Of a DNA stretch of 64,000 nucleotides, positions 62,501-64,000 are shown one piece after another. Every line of letters starts with the position of its first letter. Within the stretch, counting starts at the first letter, position 1. The position numbers and the translations under genes are program-made. The notes beneath the pieces were generated by a model that saw only the letters and a list, made by a program, of their open reading frames with translations, was not told where the DNA came from and did no database searches. The DNA lies in the IMG/VR virus record IMGVR_UViG_3300025162_000052, positions 1 through 64,000 of that record. One strand, 5' to 3'. The DNA is from a virus.

Positions 62501-64000
62501 TAATGAATTATATGCTAGTATAGGAATAGATTATATATTGAATACATATATGAAAGATAATGGAATAACTACAGAGAATAAGAATAGTTACGCTAAAGGA
62601 CTATTTTTAGGTAAAGATACGTTATCTAAACAATTGACTAAGTTAAAAGCAACAGTAGATACATTAGATATATCTGGTGATACTAAAGACTTTATAAAAC
62701 ACCACTTAAGAGAACAACCCTCTAAGAATAGTAGAGAATTACCAGAATTTATAAAAGCTACTTCTAAACTAGATGAATCAGGTAAGACTAAATATAGAAC
62801 TGCATGGGTGACACTAATTAATAGTAGTATACCAGAGGTTTCTAAATTCGGTAAAGATTTACTAAGTTATACATTTCTAACTACAGGAACAAATAATAGT
62901 AGATTTGGTATATCAGATATTATACCTTATAATTACTTAATAGAACATGGTTATAAAGACCATTGGGATAGTTATACAAACCCTGATAATGTAGACACAA
63001 TGAGTATGATATATGATGTAATATTAAATAATTTTAAAAATAAAGATATAGCACCTAGAGTTAATCCTAGAAATATAGATACTTATATTATTAAAAACGA
63101 TAAAGGACAAACATTTGAGATATTAGATTTTTTTAGAAAGAATTATAAAGGAGTTAAACAAGAAGTTAGTAATGAGAATTTTAAAAAATATTATAAAGCT
63201 AAAACTAATAGTGGAGAAACTAGTATATTAATAGGAGAAGTTGGTAATAATAGAAAGATATACTTACCGTTTATAACAAATGAAGTACCTATATTAGACC
63301 AATACGGTATGCCTACTGAAAAGACTGAAGTTAAATTGTACGCATTATATAATAAAGGAGATATAGATTATAATCAACCACCTATATATATTAGAGTAAA
63401 AACTAAAGGATACTACGAAAAAGGATTTGGTATTAAAGAATATGGTGGTATAGAGTTAAATTTAAATAAGAGTATTAATAGTGCTAATTTAATTAAGAGT
63501 AAGTCTGTAAATAAAATAGTAGAATTAAATACTGTAGGTAGATTAAAAAGTGAAATGTCTTTAAATGAAGTCTTAAAAGCTGAAGAAGAAGTAATAAATG
63601 AAAGTGTTAATTCTGTACAGGAACAAAATATATATAATCAGTTAGGTAATAAAACACAATCAGAAAATGTACAAATTGTATCTTGGGGTAAATTAAAAGA
63701 AGCTAAAGAAAGTATTTTACCAAATTATATAATATCTACCAGAATGCAAGGAACTAATAAGCATTTTGGTAATCTTTATAGTCATGATTTACAAGGTAAA
63801 ACACAAGGTTTAATTAAGACAGAGACTATAAAAGAAGCTGTTGAAAAATATATTGATTGGATTATCAATTCACAAGATGAAAGAGCAAGTTGGATTAGAG
63901 AACAACTTAAATCAGGTGAGTTGAAAGGATTATCTATCTTATATTATAAAGAATTAAATGAACCTTCGCATGCTACAGCATTAGATTATTTAATTAATAA
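50592..64000 (+). CDS. Giant virion protein: HExxH protease motif and RNA polymerase core (partial)
   Basis: A single ORF starting ATG at 50592 (MSNTNDLYNYLNPSDN) is open for 4469 codons to the right edge with no stop. The N-terminal part (to about residue 450) has hydrophobic helices (VDGFAFMASAMLPGGILKGI, QNIILGAITGILPGVYHGYH). Long Lys/Glu-rich coiled coils follow. HEILH at residues 1667-1671 (TIAHEILHAYI) is a zinc-metalloprotease motif. The RNAP core has a beta'-type second barrel: R3357-I-P-T...GSDFDIDKLFVF with Asp3396, Asp3398 and Asp3400 as metal-binding triad, preceded by PIHKAEFTKLGTQAKKI (Lys3138, Lys3143), a candidate for the first barrel. crAss-like phages inject such polymerases to transcribe early genes. 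A protease suggests maturation of the polyprotein. Confidence 0.9.
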   Translation, partial: MSNTNDLYNYLNPSDNSDKEIDEFLKRAIKAPSSTPYLPTGVEGESRIYEIPENVKNFEGYVDLTKTNLGDWNNVLEQRAKNQSSWEVAGNAAKRFGATTLTKFGQGVGFIGGFLDWASGGFGIDNISKMTDNGVSKMFEGLENWAKEQLPIYHTKAYTEGNVLQKMGTLGFWADDAVDGFAFMASAMLPGGILKGIGTGTKFGVKGLQLGSKISEGVEGLFNTAKQEGKIFTNLVTRGAAGDKALEGSKVYNWVKNAFGANNIDRNLITTWNTIAESAMEARDAKRQTFEQLVKQTGKTEDELTPQEKQDLNLRASKVALNTFGANLFIVGLSEHFMNKMWGTLKPEEKAIQKESKNILEPVLTPSIKDYGKMIKRNVLSNMLREGVWEENSQLAVSDFFRESELGKDNRDFVSGSFGNMIKNFTTDEGQQNIILGAITGILPGVYHGYHQVKADNKFSKSMRDNLVYHFNNIKQGITYAYEKDEQGKPILAKPEDIYQIDGIKLNPTKLDELHKGLADWFEKTGIVAQIDPKGVGSQIRDLLDSKAMYYYLNQDGGLDVLKGHVKLATEQNLRDAEKNGILTPEYEKEQRELADNRIAQAEKFNALNKHLQQGRITNIDLGKENDEVRSFREVMLMKQYDKLTDVLAYRQSSNKQGEDTYHNYDGSQVQEQKKIQSTINLINQDKLSEIDDKYLQQIGITKQALTNLPSNEIISVKEKLLNSLNKQNDNLNKSVEKDRTSLKDANKEYERLTSEKGIKEEFELYKKSKVEHEVKEKEIKDTIKKDRESYKSNTAFDILGNDLFNTEDNTNTLYGKFVDESNIHPDHKEKHKKEYRVKEDFTDSLKNAEQVINDNIEKFYNKDGEIDNNAVQQYAAEANILKSLSPENAVKVINQVLQEDKSIENKQQVLDKNNKVLNTLGKDGEELFPLSDDIKDIKDKDKVTLSEQESTRLENTEKSIIDNLGVNRIKVVNNTNLNDVKYFETTDNITDLVKEFDRLGLKDYSYFRVENSSIEALENNLKQYIEHIPESITKLFTQLKKQLEDLKRVQSKGKITKLIANNLKRIDESLAKLNKELEKLTSENTNVKSSVLYSVLERGNRIGAGVHEKVSYMPFAEGEYQDKIPGHDYSGEVLDNYAKILDEKVCEFHVRPDSNQSYSQDNAAEKYINNEFAKGKGLKQILVELRKNVFLLGELKTAMNSLDYTDVDDIGQQELAMYDLVNIKLVDEDKTRNPDTIELWIHKPRVLIYEREKLNKELKDVEDEQEIKRGENILESTDESLDNLRERRKILINNIRNNPIIKIDRKIGGRIFVGNTKVGYDKFAGQLSGKIEGIYIKTESGKFEGIDGKVLDTKISDSFNDYTSNGNVIVAVKDGDNIRLILLNVDNIGEETIPLILQILQHKVNNEPHTQEITVDGHINGKSIKLTGQLGDVFDTFLKWNPYVRLDRDGNVVRELSDNKTPYRFELGNKEGKYGILFGKDGFISKDAINDLTNPIYKDQLNNFTKWLQTTKRYNIDKSKLGKISNVLLNKQKLDYNNFITNFLSTKVQVSGKGKSASVSSFPTLILDYDGIKYEKTLEVVSKYEDVLDKELTFEEFVNKTGVDNKALVNVLKQTIKSVQDKTGKEIKIVIKRMDDYGFITDNTITLSTNTLENHTSSSILSTIAHEILHAYINNNITSKQRIELAQEFSNILTAVVKNSILDDNTVNSLLINWITRSRELPKSDPTNKDRLTIENEIAEYVRKTVNKNNFTEYKIKSIAKTLVILCNQTDVTDELITYTSTNPIFAKFLQSINVETTNEKGVTVSKSLYARIMELIHNIVDAIIPKSSFTKIYDILAENEIENKEKISVQFVTEKVDTKSIVKETELEKIDREEQLKKINKDLEKELDRNEVFGIDNRIYLPNNEITVYDKEGNKHILDGRVVESGAGMGVKTKWIYDGKLGDRLKGNIPDLYYKPIQEIQQKYQQKRDELNKEVPVQEETISISEDVKKDINNDAEQFIEQIVDGTIITSKESLTQEDLKVAADGIFAWLVDEQHIGLKGETIEIPFKKDTKTQGSVLSKLNKVIELQKEVNPVWAANLKLLTENIDELETIFKAQLNKYKLRFDENREVKDEDRSKSDTKDEESTNMAGIQEHIRKPYENDYRDSANGNIRFLVDKLADVENKLDSNGKVVYKRDKTFGFKKLADSNTTWKTLMQNLHDASNTDDIFGKYDNYGELIQEGKLAKLVKRFPVFKEFADKFKIEWKDGKIVKTGVPKERYVQLFNVFEKWEHIFYKTSINNTDKGIFYKSLNQTKMETQTSIMEQWTNSFINSDLFDYTDNKYNKVEFGKVKAKFDELYKDLISNSDFQNTYPGETRADIDTRSKKYNTNIEFEKAKQTILDIVNKLGIKIDMPTIEFIIEKITNSSNSGMIKLNALIGSKGLGLNYMINNIDKVVKGTSKVNENNLEKNNHISDINKGDIKRIVNFFIQQHPEFIETNISSVEDADYHTMTLHHHITRIVQDLKNGNFSYLDVLKSMPQFSNSRWIKQIDENRNNKEFIEKLNVITFNYMKNENTGDIGKQYTDLSQLEQSVQVMTDLMSVIKDKDNKAIFTPMTFSSRTSWYKLTGFEPIDIVLSINNKGNFEILDNTRDTFIGYLQDELNRIEQVQKQVSGDLPESDWIEKFHYYTSAKEAIERWGKLGIKILETDLEWNESKTKVVGYNKGNKVIPIGMGAELRLFPGLQEYLSPTDTGTFEVKTDLNKYIDNILHSRINDIIKRFTELGIISKLSNGLYKNSLIDGNLLEKHKDYYKVNDTGLTEEQKILVNNSITSKAIQNIITNVAVNHISSGIEFEKLLGIEPSIWKSRGDETKRSSVWSSTKETQDDSTLLDKMYEGQVTNNKSEKGERVYNVAIIKDIKRPSSVFNDIFKIYKEQYKKENPTINDKDVDKIVASILKPFGANNVTDGQTWANPYKMMDMMIRTGRWSDNHQEVFDYLEMKGKWNKPINEIPISDLERISELAHTIQFNPMKTLYLGYKELKGKNSNILAQVVMKHSEATLFKRFVQDKESQELYDRMTGTGIYQGMNSIDMISAESVFKGALPNNISLYQKGEDLIHDNNGESKVIQTQITDLKNIYTFPLLAKNMGVQLEVPIHKAEFTKLGTQAKKIVMSNIEYNTEYTLGGVTITGKELLPHLNNVLSMLSNKGLDDVIKELEYNPKTGKINEQKVLDKIVDNLKRNQVGEEFINAVKSGIMLDAFGGLRNKIVQSLNKYIQDRTVDIKLNGAPLVQVSSMGVYKGLKGLSELGVKNYKEYSDKVGKLQINFNTDGSLKSYDTIVNIGIFRTLIPDYSKNTFEQNKEWLMKNKEVLELLAHRIPTQGDASIVIAQVVDVVPDGSGDIIILPDEITTSTGSDFDIDKLFVFKYNYKEENGELSKIDYDADSRERYIRYVNEKIGKEVITDKFDEETEKGLVKRDKVISYKEFQKLPLEQQQTKESLQNRLIDVFKSILQNKAHTLETLTPLDNNDLKDHSNKIGVLTGNTRDLDDLEFYGLDNTIKIKQNLLGGKSNVGSAALNRVDIPIAQQLGYTIKGISKIGGKLGIIIDNGKVIPIGRLKDQVENDNYYDLSLRDTNFKDNDGVLVADRFNRLLSAFVDIEKDDYITNLNMSDYVINIASLMYRLGMGNYTEVYTAQPFMKMLDEWKSNYDNELVKKPSYQEFQWSDEINGYKNKFNPLGKDFDFYIKTEKYFRDILAANTIEDIVNGKTKNAGVSNKHETQTFDEYRWSPAHYNMDSLAFTYKPLEDRMYGTNEMYEFMRIQRWLNNPTKDNLIHADNFKDGSKFVEKEVTLEMLQNYAMKQLDMLYHYKLLEKVANKLRGVTLAGRADTGSIGNNIYSIEAQTNKINELKDSNDVREFKYKIEPYDSTNPEKDSMFIGTNLDNHIGTLTDILSGQMLWYNNDYKNSIVNTMYRMLPTGTNTSEEKIKKIGNELYASIGIDYILNTYMKDNGITTENKNSYAKGLFLGKDTLSKQLTKLKATVDTLDISGDTKDFIKHHLREQPSKNSRELPEFIKATSKLDESGKTKYRTAWVTLINSSIPEVSKFGKDLLSYTFLTTGTNNSRFGISDIIPYNYLIEHGYKDHWDSYTNPDNVDTMSMIYDVILNNFKNKDIAPRVNPRNIDTYIIKNDKGQTFEILDFFRKNYKGVKQEVSNENFKKYYKAKTNSGETSILIGEVGNNRKIYLPFITNEVPILDQYGMPTEKTEVKLYALYNKGDIDYNQPPIYIRVKTKGYYEKGFGIKEYGGIELNLNKSINSANLIKSKSVNKIVELNTVGRLKSEMSLNEVLKAEEEVINESVNSVQEQNIYNQLGNKTQSENVQIVSWGKLKEAKESILPNYIISTRMQGTNKHFGNLYSHDLQGKTQGLIKTETIKEAVEKYIDWIINSQDERASWIREQLKSGELKGLSILYYKELNEPSHATALDYLIN

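Noticed and set aside
1-64000. Stop-codon reassignment (TAG to Gln or TGA to Trp), known in some crAss-like phages
   Set aside because: Genes end with TAA, TGA and TAG at tight overlaps (for example TAG at 14514, 33341 and 36369; TGA at 11017 and 39770), and no long frame runs through in-frame TAG or TGA.

Overview
The window is about 64 kb of an AT-rich double-stranded DNA phage genome with the layout of a crAss-like phage (Crassvirales) of a Bacteroidetes host. The evidence is the gene order large terminase, portal, acidic head protein, major capsid protein, fibre genes, tail ring genes, a very long tail protein, cargo proteins, and an open-ended giant ORF carrying a multisubunit-type RNA polymerase signature. 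Three promoters match the Bacteroidetes TTTG...TAnnTTTG consensus, and almost all genes lack a Shine-Dalgarno sequence. TAA, TGA and TAG all end genes, so no stop-codon reassignment is visible.

Left arm (1-6781, minus strand): small, mostly unrecognised genes, a pentapeptide-repeat protein with a DUF5758-like tail, an unusually well-expressed-looking 132-aa protein with its own terminator, and a set of tRNA genes. The non-coding DNA here is not empty. Nearly every gap holds tRNA-sized RNAs closed by perfect 6-12 bp stems. From 4468 to 5558 seven such units lie almost head to tail, downstream of one minus-strand promoter (5591-5622). Only some fold as tRNAs.

Control region (6782-7270): a gene-free stretch with AT-rich inverted repeats, ending in a strong plus-strand promoter whose -33 element (ATTTGGTAG) is identical to that of the minus-strand promoter.

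Middle (7298-15847, plus strand): tightly overlapping accessory and pre-packaging genes. They include a PD-(D/E)XK nuclease, a glycosyltransferase/methyltransferase cassette, a DUF3310 protein, a complete ferritin, and a run of small proteins leading to the terminase.

Virion module (15832-64000, plus strand): TerL, portal, acidic head protein, major capsid protein and head-completion candidates, ended by a terminator at 26997-27034. Then come fibre and receptor-binding genes, including collagen-like proteins and a tandem pair of LamG-like paralogues with true Shine-Dalgarno sites. Two genes ending in effector-associated (EAD)-like death-fold domains follow, then tail ring proteins, a 1458-aa muzzle-type protein, two large cargo proteins, and the first 4469 codons of a giant protein carrying an HExxH protease motif and a DFDID RNA polymerase motif.

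Most notable: the phage ferritin, the EAD-like pair, the protease-RNAP giant, the array of stem-closed tRNA-like RNAs, and the shared promoter motif. Replication genes are not in this window and presumably lie in the missing part of the genome.
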